From: an uncultured Spirochaetia bacterium
Lineage (GTDB): Bacteria > Spirochaetota > Brachyspiria > Brachyspirales > Brachyspiraceae
NCBI GenBank assembly: GCA_947040945.1
Contig: CAMRCO010000002.1
Span: forward strand, 1 to 53,668
Direction: 5' to 3'
Length of the DNA stretch: 53,668 nucleotides
This document shows positions 9,043 to 18,295 of this stretch, piece after piece. Below the pieces are notes generated by a model that was not told the origin of the DNA, ran no database searches, and saw nothing but the letters and a program-made list of their open reading frames with translations. The position numbers and the translations under genes were made by a program. Numbering within the stretch: position 1 is the first letter of the stretch; each line of letters opens with the position of its first letter.

Positions 9043-9783
9043 ATGAAAAATATATTTTTGTTTTTAATGTTTTTAGTTATTATTACAAACACAAATGTTT
9101 ATGGATTTTTTGGTCTTAAGAGTGGCAAACCATTTCAATTTACTGATAATGAAGAAGAAATATGGCTTTCTATGGGGCTAACAACACCCGGTATTGGAGT
9201 GGGTTTTTTAAGAGGAGTTAAGATAAACAAGGGTTCGAGAGATACTGGTTCTGTTTCATTCAGTCCTGCAGTTCAAATAGATGTACTAATAGAGTATAAT
9301 TATTTAACTTTAGAAACTGGTATTGGATACACTAAGTCTAGTCTCACATATTCTAAAGTTCATTTTTTAAGAGAAGAAATAACTATACCTCTGATAGCTC
9401 GTATATTTTTCGATTATGGCAAGTTTATTACATACACCAGTATGGGTTTAAAATTTGGTATCCCTTTAAGAGATAGTTATGCTAGACAGTTTTTAGATGG
9501 TGAAGAAATCAGTTTAGGTGAAAATGCTAATAATGGGTCTAATTTTGCTATGGATATTGCATTTGCTATGGGTTTTGAAGTCTTAATTGCTGATGAACTT
9601 TGGGATGGTAAGCATTATTTAGGATTAAGAGTAGGATATGACCTCAATGTAGTGAACCCTACTAATCCTCAGAAAATGGCTAATATATTCGGTGGTAACA
9701 CTAGAGATTATGAAGGTACTGATTTTGCTCATGACAGTTTAAATTTTAGCTTGACATATAGATGGAAGTTTTATGAAATATAA
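9043..9783 (+). CDS. Outer-membrane beta-barrel-like surface protein, paralog 6 (more divergent)
   Basis: LTTPGIGVGFLRG, LETGIGYTKSS, REEITIPLIAR, LGLRVGYDLNVVNP. ATG at 9043 with an AAGG RBS starts a signal peptide; the ORF extension to 8965 overlaps the preceding terminator. Confidence 0.85.
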   Translation: MKNIFLFLMFLVIITNTNVYGFFGLKSGKPFQFTDNEEEIWLSMGLTTPGIGVGFLRGVKINKGSRDTGSVSFSPAVQIDVLIEYNYLTLETGIGYTKSSLTYSKVHFLREEITIPLIARIFFDYGKFITYTSMGLKFGIPLRDSYARQFLDGEEISLGENANNGSNFAMDIAFAMGFEVLIADELWDGKHYLGLRVGYDLNVVNPTNPQKMANIFGGNTRDYEGTDFAHDSLNFSLTYRWKFYEI

Positions 9784-9903
9784 AAAATTAGACACAAGTG
9801 TTATATAGATTTTAATTTAATAGACAAACTGTTTGATTTTTTTTATATTTATTATAACATGTTAATTATGTTTCTCAGTGTAAAAAAATAAAAGGAAGTA
9901 TTA

Positions 9904-11076
9904 ATGATTATAGAACCTAAAGTATTAAATAATGTATGTATAACTTCACACCCTGAAGGATGTGCTAAAGAAGTTTTGAAACAAATAGAGTATATAAAAA
10001 AACAAAAGAAAGTACCTACTGTAAAAAATGCTTTAATTATAGGCTCATCAGGTGGATATGGACTTGCTACAAGAATAGCATTAGCTTATGGAGCAGGAAC
10101 TTCTACTATGGGAGTCTCACTCGAGAAAGAAGCTACAGAAAAAAGAACAGCAACACCTGGATTTTATAATAATAAGGCTTTTAGTGCATCTTGTCTAAAA
10201 GATGGTATTAAAGAAAAAAGCTTGATTCTTGACGCTTTCCTAAACGCTTCAAAAGAAACTGTTGTGAAAGAGGCTAAAGAGTTTTTTGATGGTAAAATTG
10301 ATATTGTAATATATAGCCTTGCAAGTCCTGTGAGAATGGATGAGACAACTGATACACTTTATCGTTCAGTGCTTAAACCACTTGATAAACCATATATTGG
10401 AATGGGTGTTGACTTTATGACAGAAACTTTAAGCGAGGTTAAAGTCGAGCCTGCTAATGAGGATGAACTTAAAGCTACAGTTAAGGTTATGGGTGGAGAG
10501 GACTGGGGGCTTTGGACAAAAGCATTACTTGATGCTGACTTACTTTCTGATAATGCTATAAATATTGCGTATTCATATATAGGCCCTGAAATGACAAAAG
10601 GCGTATACAGAGACGGCACTATTGGACGTGCTAAGGATCATCTTGAAAAAACAGCACATGAACTTGATGCAATTATGAATAGTAAAGTTAAAGGGCATGC
10701 TTATGTTTCTGTAAATAAAGCAGTTGTTACAAGAGCATCAGCGGTAATACCTACAATACCTTTGTATATTGGTATACTTTTTAAGGTTATGACAGCGGCA
10801 GGCTCGCATGAAGGATGTATTGAGCAATCGTATAGACTTCTACAAGAAAAACTATATTCGGGTGGCGACATACCACTTGATGACAATAATAGAATAAGGC
10901 TTGACGACTGGGAGATGAGTGACGATGTTCAAAACGAAGTTAAAAGGTTATGGGATACTGTAACCCCTGATAATCTTAAAAGTATAGCTGATTTAAGTTT
11001 GTTTAGAAAAGACTATATGAATCTACATGGATTTGAAGTGAGTGGCATTGATTATTCTAAAGACGTAGCCCTATAA
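9904..11076 (+). CDS. fabV: Trans-2-enoyl-CoA/ACP reductase (FabV/Ter family)
   Basis: N-terminal IIEPKVLNNVCITSHPEGC and NALIIGSSGGYGLATRIALAYGAGTSTMGVS; whole-length FabV-like. Confidence 0.95.
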   Translation: MIIEPKVLNNVCITSHPEGCAKEVLKQIEYIKKQKKVPTVKNALIIGSSGGYGLATRIALAYGAGTSTMGVSLEKEATEKRTATPGFYNNKAFSASCLKDGIKEKSLILDAFLNASKETVVKEAKEFFDGKIDIVIYSLASPVRMDETTDTLYRSVLKPLDKPYIGMGVDFMTETLSEVKVEPANEDELKATVKVMGGEDWGLWTKALLDADLLSDNAINIAYSYIGPEMTKGVYRDGTIGRAKDHLEKTAHELDAIMNSKVKGHAYVSVNKAVVTRASAVIPTIPLYIGILFKVMTAAGSHEGCIEQSYRLLQEKLYSGGDIPLDDNNRIRLDDWEMSDDVQNEVKRLWDTVTPDNLKSIADLSLFRKDYMNLHGFEVSGIDYSKDVAL

Positions 11077-11107
11077 GGGGAGATTTTTATTAAAAGAAGG
11101 ATTTTTT

Positions 11108-12391
11108 ATGTTAGATACTAAACTTATAAGAGAAAATATAGAAGTAGTTGAAGAGAACTTGCGTAAGCGTGGTAGTAAAATTTCTTTAGACTCTCTTAAA
11201 CAACTTGAAAATGATAGACTTAAACTTATGAAAGAAGTTGAAGTGGAAAGAGCAAAGAAAAATGAGGTTTCAAAGCATATTGGCGACCTTATGAAAAGTG
11301 GAAAAAAAGAAGAAGCTGATAAAATGAAAACTGAAATGAAGTCTTTCACCGATTCATTAACTGAAAAAGAAAAAGAGCTTTCTATACTTGAAGAGAAAAC
11401 TTATAATGAAATGCTTTATTTACCAAATATGATTGATGAAAGTGTTCCTATTGGTAAAGGTGAAGAGGATAATCAGGAAATAATTAGATGGGGTGAGCCT
11501 AAAAAATATGACTTTGAAGTTAAAGATCATGTTGATATTGCGACTAACCTTAAAATACTTGATGTTGAGAGAGCTGTTAGAATGTCATCAGCAAGATTTT
11601 CAATTTTGCAAGGAAAAGGGGCAAGGCTTGAACGTGCTTTAATAAGTTTTATGCTCGACATTCACACAAAAAAACATGGGTATACTGAGTATAATCCTCC
11701 AATTTTAGTGAACGCTAAAGCAGTTATGGGTACTGGTAGTTTGCCTAAGTTTGAAGAGGATTTATTTAAGACAACAAATGATCCTCCATATTATTTGATT
11801 CCAACAGCCGAAGTTCCTCTAACAAATATTTATAGAGAAGAGACAATGACTGAGAATATGCTACCTTTTTATGCGACAGCCTATACACCATGTTTTAGGT
11901 CAGAGGCTGGAAGTTATGGAAGGGACATGAAAGGGCTTATAAGACAGCATCAATTTAATAAAGTTGAGCTTGTGAAAATATGTACAGCGGAAACTTCAGC
12001 ACTCGAACATGACAAAATGCTTAAAGATGCTGAGACAATTTTACAAACACTTGGACTGCCTTACAGGGTTGTTGTGTTATGTTCTGCTGATATTGGAAAT
12101 GGAGCTGCAAAAACTTATGATATTGAAGTTTGGTTGCCTTCACAAGATAAATATAGAGAGATTTCAAGTGTAAGTAATTGCCGTGATTATCAAGCACGCA
12201 GAATGGGTACACGTGTTAAGCGTGGCGGAAAAAGTGAATTTGTTCACACATTAAATGGCAGCGGAATTGCTGTTGGGCGTACTTGGATTGCTATACTTGA
12301 AAATTATCAGGAGAAAGATGGAAGCGTTACAATACCTGAAGCTTTAAGAGAATATACAGGATTCGATAGAATTGAGGCGAATGAAGTTTAG
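11108..12391 (+). CDS. serS: Seryl-tRNA synthetase
   Basis: Coiled-coil N-terminus and class II motifs (TAEVPLTNIYRE, CFRSEAGSYGRDMKGLIRQHQFNKVELV, LNGSGIAVGRT). Confidence 0.97.
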   Translation: MLDTKLIRENIEVVEENLRKRGSKISLDSLKQLENDRLKLMKEVEVERAKKNEVSKHIGDLMKSGKKEEADKMKTEMKSFTDSLTEKEKELSILEEKTYNEMLYLPNMIDESVPIGKGEEDNQEIIRWGEPKKYDFEVKDHVDIATNLKILDVERAVRMSSARFSILQGKGARLERALISFMLDIHTKKHGYTEYNPPILVNAKAVMGTGSLPKFEEDLFKTTNDPPYYLIPTAEVPLTNIYREETMTENMLPFYATAYTPCFRSEAGSYGRDMKGLIRQHQFNKVELVKICTAETSALEHDKMLKDAETILQTLGLPYRVVVLCSADIGNGAAKTYDIEVWLPSQDKYREISSVSNCRDYQARRMGTRVKRGGKSEFVHTLNGSGIAVGRTWIAILENYQEKDGSVTIPEALREYTGFDRIEANEV

Positions 12392-12427
12392 AGAGTATAA
12401 AAAAAGATTAATTTAATGGAATTTATT

Positions 12428-13510
12428 ATGAAAAAAACTGTTTTGATTATGGCTGGAGGTGTTGGGGAAAGGCTTTGGCCTTTAAGCCGTCTAAGTAAAC
12501 CAAAGCAGTTTTTATCTATTGGAGGAGAGAATTCTTTAATAGAAAACACAGTTAGTCGTGCTAGGCTTCTTACAAGTGATGAGAATATTTTCATTGTTAC
12601 GGGTGCTAAATATAAAGATGCTTTCTTAAAGTATTTACCAAATTTTAATCAAGACAATATTATTTTTGAGCCAACCGCTCGGGACACCACTGCTGCTATT
12701 ACACTTGGAGCAATACATATAAAAGCAACTGTGGGCGACACTATTCTTGCAATACTTCCTGCTGACCCTATTATAAAGTCAGATGAGCTTTTTACAAAAA
12801 CACTTGAAGTAGCATACAATTTTGCTAGCACTAAAAAAAGTGCCATTACTGTTGGTATTAAACCTAGAAGACCTGATACAGGTTATGGTTATGTTAAAAT
12901 GGGCTCATTAATTGACACAATTGACACAATAGAAAGTTTTTATGTAGACAGCTTTAAAGAAAAACCAAATGACGAGAAGGCTAGAGAATTTTTAGAAGAC
13001 GGCTCATATTTTTGGAATTCAGGAATGTTTATTTGGGATATTAACTATTTGCTTGAAACAATAAAGCGTGTTAATAGTGACATATACCAAAATGTTAGGC
13101 GTAGCTATGAAGCTATGAAGTCGAGCTCTAATTTAGCATTAAGCTATTTTGAGGCAGTTACAAAAATATCATTTGACTTTGGAGTTATGGAGCATATAGA
13201 CAATATTATATGTGTTAAGGGAGATTTCTTTTGGGACGACTTAGGTTCGTTTTCAGCACTTAAAACTATATATGGCAATGATGACAATGGCAACACTGCT
13301 ATTGGTAATGTCTTCCTAAATGAAAGTAGCAACAACATAGTTGTTAATAATGATGAGGAAACTCTGATTGCATTGAACAATGTATCGGGTATTACAGTGG
13401 TTAAGTCGGATGATGTGATATTCATTTATAAGACAGGTGAGGACGACAAAATAAAGACTCTGCTAAAAGAGATTAGGCTTGACGACAACAAAGAGAAGTA
13501 TACGCTATAG
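12428..13510 (+). CDS. manC: Mannose-1-phosphate guanylyltransferase
   Basis: LIMAGGVGERLWPLSRLSKPKQFLSI; EPTARDTTAA; FKEKP; WNSGMFIW. Confidence 0.9.
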   Translation: MKKTVLIMAGGVGERLWPLSRLSKPKQFLSIGGENSLIENTVSRARLLTSDENIFIVTGAKYKDAFLKYLPNFNQDNIIFEPTARDTTAAITLGAIHIKATVGDTILAILPADPIIKSDELFTKTLEVAYNFASTKKSAITVGIKPRRPDTGYGYVKMGSLIDTIDTIESFYVDSFKEKPNDEKAREFLEDGSYFWNSGMFIWDINYLLETIKRVNSDIYQNVRRSYEAMKSSSNLALSYFEAVTKISFDFGVMEHIDNIICVKGDFFWDDLGSFSALKTIYGNDDNGNTAIGNVFLNESSNNIVVNNDEETLIALNNVSGITVVKSDDVIFIYKTGEDDKIKTLLKEIRLDDNKEKYTL

Positions 13511-13659
13511 TTTTATACATGCCAAAATCCTCATAGCTCCTCTAAAAATATATAACTAGAATCATTATAATCTAGAAAGTTTTGTTTAGCAAATTATAAA
13601 ACACACATTTCCTATATCGTAAAAAAATCTGTTATATAAATAAATATTCTAATTTCTAA

Positions 13660-13688
13660 TTGACTTTAATAATAATAGTGTGTAGAAT
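13660..13688 (+). promoter_or_regulatory. Putative promoter of the MATE gene
   Basis: TTGACT, 17 nt, TAGAAT. Confidence 0.5.
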
Positions 13689-13741
13689 AGCTAGTTACTT
13701 TAATGAAGTATTTCGAAATAATATATTTGGAGATTTAATTT

Positions 13742-15118
13742 ATGATGGATAAGAAAATTGGTGTTGACCTTACAGAAGGTAGTATTCCTAAAGGTCTAAT
13801 AAAACTTGTTGTTCCTATGCTTTTGGCTAATTGGCTAAATGCAGCTTACAATATTGTTGATAGCATTTGGATAGGTAAAATTGTGGGGCCTATTGGGCTT
13901 GCGGCAACTGCTGTAACATTCCCTATATTTATAGTTTTAATATCGGTTGCAGCAGGGATAACTGTTTCAAGCAATATTTTAATTGGGCAATATTATGGGG
14001 CTAAAAATATTAAATCAATGATTCATATATCTCGTGTGGCAACAACACTTGCGACAACACTTTCTATAATTCTTGTAGTTGTGGCATATACTAGTTTAGA
14101 ATCAATACTTGTATTCTTAAACACTCCTGCCGATGTATTACCGTCTGCTTTGTCATATTTTAAGATAATTATATTAGGTTTTCCGTTTCTTTTTTATTAT
14201 TTTTTAGTAGCATCATTTTTTTATGGGACAGGCGACACAGTTCGTCCTCTCATATTTTTATCAATATCAGCTATATTAAATATTATATTAGACCCTCTTT
14301 TGATAATGGGTATAGGTCCATTTCCAGAACTAGGTCTTGAAGGAGCAGCTGTTGCGACTGTGTTTTCACAACTTGTGTCAGTTGTAATAAGCGTTACTTA
14401 CTTAAAACTTAAAAATAGTCCCCTTCGTGCGAATCCTTTTAGAATAACATTCGACTTTAAGATTATTAAAAAAATGTTTGCTATAGGACTGCCGTCTTCT
14501 TCATCACAGTTAATAGCATCATTGAGCTTTATGGTTTTAACAAGTTTAGTAAATAGATTTGGCTCATCAGCGTCAGCTTCTATGGGTATAGCTTTACGAA
14601 TTGATTCTCTCACATTTATGTCAATAGTGGCATTGGCAACAGCTATTGCAACAATGAGTGCACAAAATATAGGTGCTAACAAAATGGAAAGAATTAAAGA
14701 TATACATAAAACAGGAATTAAAATTGGTGTTACTTTGTCGACCATGTTTGCTATTGTTGTTATAATATTTTCTGAGGCTATTATAGGAATGTTTACAAGT
14801 GACCCTAATGTAATGTTATATACTAAAAATTATTTATATATTAATATGCCATGTTTAATTGCCTTGTCAATTGCATTTGCGACTAATGGTGTAATAAATG
14901 GGGCAGGAAAAACACTTGTTATAACAGTTTTTAATTTTATATCTCTTGTGTTAGTGCGTTCTCCACTTGCCTATATTTTAGTGGAATATTTCGGATTAAC
15001 AGGGGTTTGGGTGTCTATGGGGGCTGCTAATTTTGTTGCTATGGGTATGATATTAATATATTATTATTCTAATAGATGGAAGAAAAACGCTAATATTGTT
15101 ATTAATAACGAGGCTTAA
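13742..15118 (+). CDS. MATE family efflux transporter
   Basis: 12-TM pattern, MATE-like N-terminal region (PMLLANWLNAAYNIVDSIWIG). Confidence 0.93.
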   Translation: MMDKKIGVDLTEGSIPKGLIKLVVPMLLANWLNAAYNIVDSIWIGKIVGPIGLAATAVTFPIFIVLISVAAGITVSSNILIGQYYGAKNIKSMIHISRVATTLATTLSIILVVVAYTSLESILVFLNTPADVLPSALSYFKIIILGFPFLFYYFLVASFFYGTGDTVRPLIFLSISAILNIILDPLLIMGIGPFPELGLEGAAVATVFSQLVSVVISVTYLKLKNSPLRANPFRITFDFKIIKKMFAIGLPSSSSQLIASLSFMVLTSLVNRFGSSASASMGIALRIDSLTFMSIVALATAIATMSAQNIGANKMERIKDIHKTGIKIGVTLSTMFAIVVIIFSEAIIGMFTSDPNVMLYTKNYLYINMPCLIALSIAFATNGVINGAGKTLVITVFNFISLVLVRSPLAYILVEYFGLTGVWVSMGAANFVAMGMILIYYYSNRWKKNANIVINNEA

Positions 15119-15124
15119 ACGTTT

Positions 15125-16789
15125 ATGGATTCAATATATGAAAAGGCTTGTTCGCTTCAAAATGAAAATAAGTCTTTTGTAGTTGCAACTATTATTAAAT
15201 CGAAAGGGTCTGCCCCTCGTCATAATGCTAAAATGATTGTAACTTCTGAGAAAGATATTTTTGGAACAATTGGTGGTGGCCCTCTTGAGCACTATGTAAT
15301 AGAAGAGTCCATTAAAGCGATATTAAAAAAAGAATCTACCATGCTTTATTATAGGCTTGACATAAACTCAAAGCAGGCAAGTCTATATACTGACAATAAT
15401 AAAAATATTGAAAAAATTGAAATGCTTTGCGGTGGCGACATTGATATATTTATAGAGTTTGTGCCGAGTGCTAAAAATGTTTATTTAATAGGCAGTGGGC
15501 ATGTTAATGCTTCACTTGCTCATATACTTAATTTTTTAGGGTATAATTATTTTGTTGTGGCAACGCATGATTCACATTTAAATAAAAATAAATTTATAAA
15601 TGCTAACTTCATAGAAAGCGATACTTTTTCTAATGCTATTAAAGGGATTAATTTTTCTGAAAGTGATATTGTTATAATAGCGACTTTTAATAATGACGAG
15701 GAATCTTTAAGAGAGTTAATTAAAAAAGATTTAGCATTTTTGGGTATGATTGGAAGCCGTAAAAAAGTTCACACAATAAAAGAAAAATTACTTTCCGACA
15801 ACACTGCAACGTTAAGTGACATGAAAAAACTTCATAGTCCGCTTGGTCTTGACTTGGGTGGTGAGAGTCCCGAAGATATCGCTATAAGCATAATGTCTTT
15901 AATTATGATGACGCTTAATAATTCTAGTGGCGAGAGTAAAAGTAGTAACAATAAAAATAATAATACAATAATAGTTAGGGGTGGGGGAGACATTGCGACT
16001 GGTGTTGTTCTTGCCTTAAAAAAAGTTGGTTTTAATATTATTGTTTTAGAGAAAAAAAATCCAACAGTTATTAGGCGTGCCGTTTCTATAGCAAATGGAG
16101 TTTATGAAGAGTGTTTTGAAATTGAAGGCATTAAATCTGTTTTAGCAAAAACGCATAGTGAAGCTCTTGTTTTATCAAAAGAAAAGCATACAATTCCTAT
16201 TTTAATAGATGAGGACATGACGTCGGTTCTGATTATTAAACCATTTGCTTTAATTGACGCTACAATTTCTAAAAAAAATATGGGCTTAAATATTAATTTA
16301 GCATCAGTTGTTATTGCCTTGGGGTCAGGTTTTTCGGCGGGTGTCGATTGTCATTATGTAATTGAGACTATGCGTGGGCATGACTTTGGGCGTATTATAT
16401 ATTCAGGTTATGCTTTAGAAAATACAGGTGTCCCAGCTGAGATTATGGGAGTGAGTACCGACAGGTTACTTAAGTCTCCATGTGCGGGTATTTTTAATAT
16501 AAAAAAAGATATAGGATCTATTGTTCAAAAAAATGATTGCGTTGCAAGTGTTACAGATTCTGACGGAACTCTTCATATTATAAAAGCAAAAATTGATGGC
16601 GTTGTGCGTGGCATGCTTAAAAGTGGCATTCATGTTGAGTCTAACTTTAAGGTCGGCGATATTGATCCACGTGGCAACAGAGATTATGCTTTTAGTGTTT
16701 CTGAAAAGGCAAGAAGTTTGGGTATGGCTACTATTTTTGCTATTTTAGAACATAAAAATAATTATTCTATTATTCCAAAAGGGGACTGA
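15125..16789 (+). CDS. XdhC family protein fused to a YqeB/EF2563-type selenium-dependent molybdenum hydroxylase accessory domain
   Basis: N-terminal XdhC-like part (IKSKGSAPRHNAKMIV, GTIGGGPLEH, LGMIGSRKKVHTIKEKL, LHSPLGLDLGGESPEDIAISI), then after a Ser/Asn linker a YqeB-like part (IIVRGGGDIATGVVLALKKVGFNIIVLEKKNPTVIRRAVS). Confidence 0.88.
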   Translation: MDSIYEKACSLQNENKSFVVATIIKSKGSAPRHNAKMIVTSEKDIFGTIGGGPLEHYVIEESIKAILKKESTMLYYRLDINSKQASLYTDNNKNIEKIEMLCGGDIDIFIEFVPSAKNVYLIGSGHVNASLAHILNFLGYNYFVVATHDSHLNKNKFINANFIESDTFSNAIKGINFSESDIVIIATFNNDEESLRELIKKDLAFLGMIGSRKKVHTIKEKLLSDNTATLSDMKKLHSPLGLDLGGESPEDIAISIMSLIMMTLNNSSGESKSSNNKNNNTIIVRGGGDIATGVVLALKKVGFNIIVLEKKNPTVIRRAVSIANGVYEECFEIEGIKSVLAKTHSEALVLSKEKHTIPILIDEDMTSVLIIKPFALIDATISKKNMGLNINLASVVIALGSGFSAGVDCHYVIETMRGHDFGRIIYSGYALENTGVPAEIMGVSTDRLLKSPCAGIFNIKKDIGSIVQKNDCVASVTDSDGTLHIIKAKIDGVVRGMLKSGIHVESNFKVGDIDPRGNRDYAFSVSEKARSLGMATIFAILEHKNNYSIIPKGD

Positions 16790-16791
16790 TA

Positions 16792-17478
16792 GTGGGCAGT
16801 AAAAAAATTGCTGTAATACTTGCTGTTAGGCATAACTCGACTAGGCTTTTTAATAAAGCTTCATTACCACTTGCTAATGAAGAAACTATGACGGAGCTTA
16901 TTATAAAAAGGCTTAGAAGTAGCGAAATTGCTGATGACGTTATTGTTGCGACTACAAAGGCGAGCTTTCCGTTTATTGAAAAAACTATTAAAAGTCTTAA
17001 TGCGTCATTTTATGTTGGGTCAGAAAGTGATGTACTCCTCCGTTATAAAGAGGCAAGTGAAAAACACAATGTAGATATTATTGTTAGGGCAACGGGCGAC
17101 AATCCTTTAGTTTCGATTAAGGCACTCGACTCAATTGTTCATCATCATATAAAAACAAATGCTGACTTAAGTTATTATGATTTAATGCCTCATGGCAGTG
17201 GGGTTGAGGTCATAAATTTTGATGCATTAAAATATGCGAGTGACTCCTCAAAAGACGACTTTGAAAAAGAACATATTACGCAGTATATTTATAGAAATGA
17301 TAATAAGTTTAAGATTGAAAAACCTATTACTCCAAAAGAGTTTGAAATGCCGTCTCTTATTACAACAGTTGATACATTAGAGCAATATGAAAATGTAAAA
17401 AAAATATTTCAGAAATATAATAATAATATATACATAGATATAGATACTATTATAGAAGACATTAAAAATGGCAGATAG
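16792..17478 (+). CDS. SpsF/CMP-NeuAc synthetase-like nucleotidyltransferase
   Basis: GTG start; AVILAVRHNSTRLFNKASLPL and RATGDNPLV motifs. Confidence 0.78.
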   Translation: MGSKKIAVILAVRHNSTRLFNKASLPLANEETMTELIIKRLRSSEIADDVIVATTKASFPFIEKTIKSLNASFYVGSESDVLLRYKEASEKHNVDIIVRATGDNPLVSIKALDSIVHHHIKTNADLSYYDLMPHGSGVEVINFDALKYASDSSKDDFEKEHITQYIYRNDNKFKIEKPITPKEFEMPSLITTVDTLEQYENVKKIFQKYNNNIYIDIDTIIEDIKNGR

Positions 17479-17839
17479 TAATGATTTTTTTGTATATATA
17501 CTTCTTTGTGAAAATAATGCTTTTTATACTGGCATAACAAATGATTTAGAAAAACGAATTAAAACACATATAAAAGGGCGAGGGGCTTATTACACAAAAG
17601 TGCATACCCCGACAAAACTTTTAATGGCTTGGCGAGTGCCGAGCAAAAGTGTTGCTATGTCGATTGAGTATTTTATAAAAAGTAAAACAAAAAAAATTAA
17701 ATTAGATTTTATAGAAAAAAAACTAATACTTAAAAACGAGTACATAAAAGAAAAGTCTATTAAAAAGTCTGACATAAGTATAAAGTCAGTTCAGGCGAGT
17801 TTTATTGATAAATTAAATAAGACTATTGATACTCTTTAA
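17468..17839 (+). CDS. GIY-YIG nuclease domain protein (YhbQ/UPF0213-like)
   Basis: FVYILLCENNAFYTGITNDLEKRIKTHIKGRGAYYTK. Confidence 0.9.
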   Translation: MADSNDFFVYILLCENNAFYTGITNDLEKRIKTHIKGRGAYYTKVHTPTKLLMAWRVPSKSVAMSIEYFIKSKTKKIKLDFIEKKLILKNEYIKEKSIKKSDISIKSVQASFIDKLNKTIDTL

Positions 17840-18284
17840 TTTTTTCTATTAGTGTGATGTCTGATATAATCATCACTTTATCAACTGCCTTACACATATC
17901 CCAAATGCTAAGTAATGCCAAGCTTACAGCAGTTAATGCCTCCATTTCAATTCCTGTTTTACCGCTACATACCGCCTCTGATTTCGCTAAAATATAATTA
18001 GGTAACACTTCAAAAGACATAGAAACTTTATCAATATTTATATTATGACAAAGTGGTATTAAGTTTGATGTTTGTTTTGAGGCAATAATTCCTGCTAGGT
18101 TTGCAACAGAAAGCACATCACCTTTTTTTATATTATTCTCTTCTATTAATTTAATTGTGTTTTTAGATAAATATATTTTGCCTTCAGCTCTTGCAATGCG
18201 TTTAATAATTTCTTTACCTGAAACATCAACCATGCTAGCTTTTCCATCTCCATCTATATGTGTGAAATTTTTATTGTTTTCCAT
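17823..18284 (-). CDS. moaC: Cyclic pyranopterin monophosphate synthase MoaC
   Basis: FTHIDGDGKASMVDVSGKE; IPLCHNI; TGIEMEALTAVSLALLSIWDMCKAVDK. Confidence 0.96.
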   Translation of the reverse strand: MENNKNFTHIDGDGKASMVDVSGKEIIKRIARAEGKIYLSKNTIKLIEENNIKKGDVLSVANLAGIIASKQTSNLIPLCHNINIDKVSMSFEVLPNYILAKSEAVCSGKTGIEMEALTAVSLALLSIWDMCKAVDKVMIISDITLIEKIKEYQ

Positions 18285-18295
18285 ATTATAATTAT

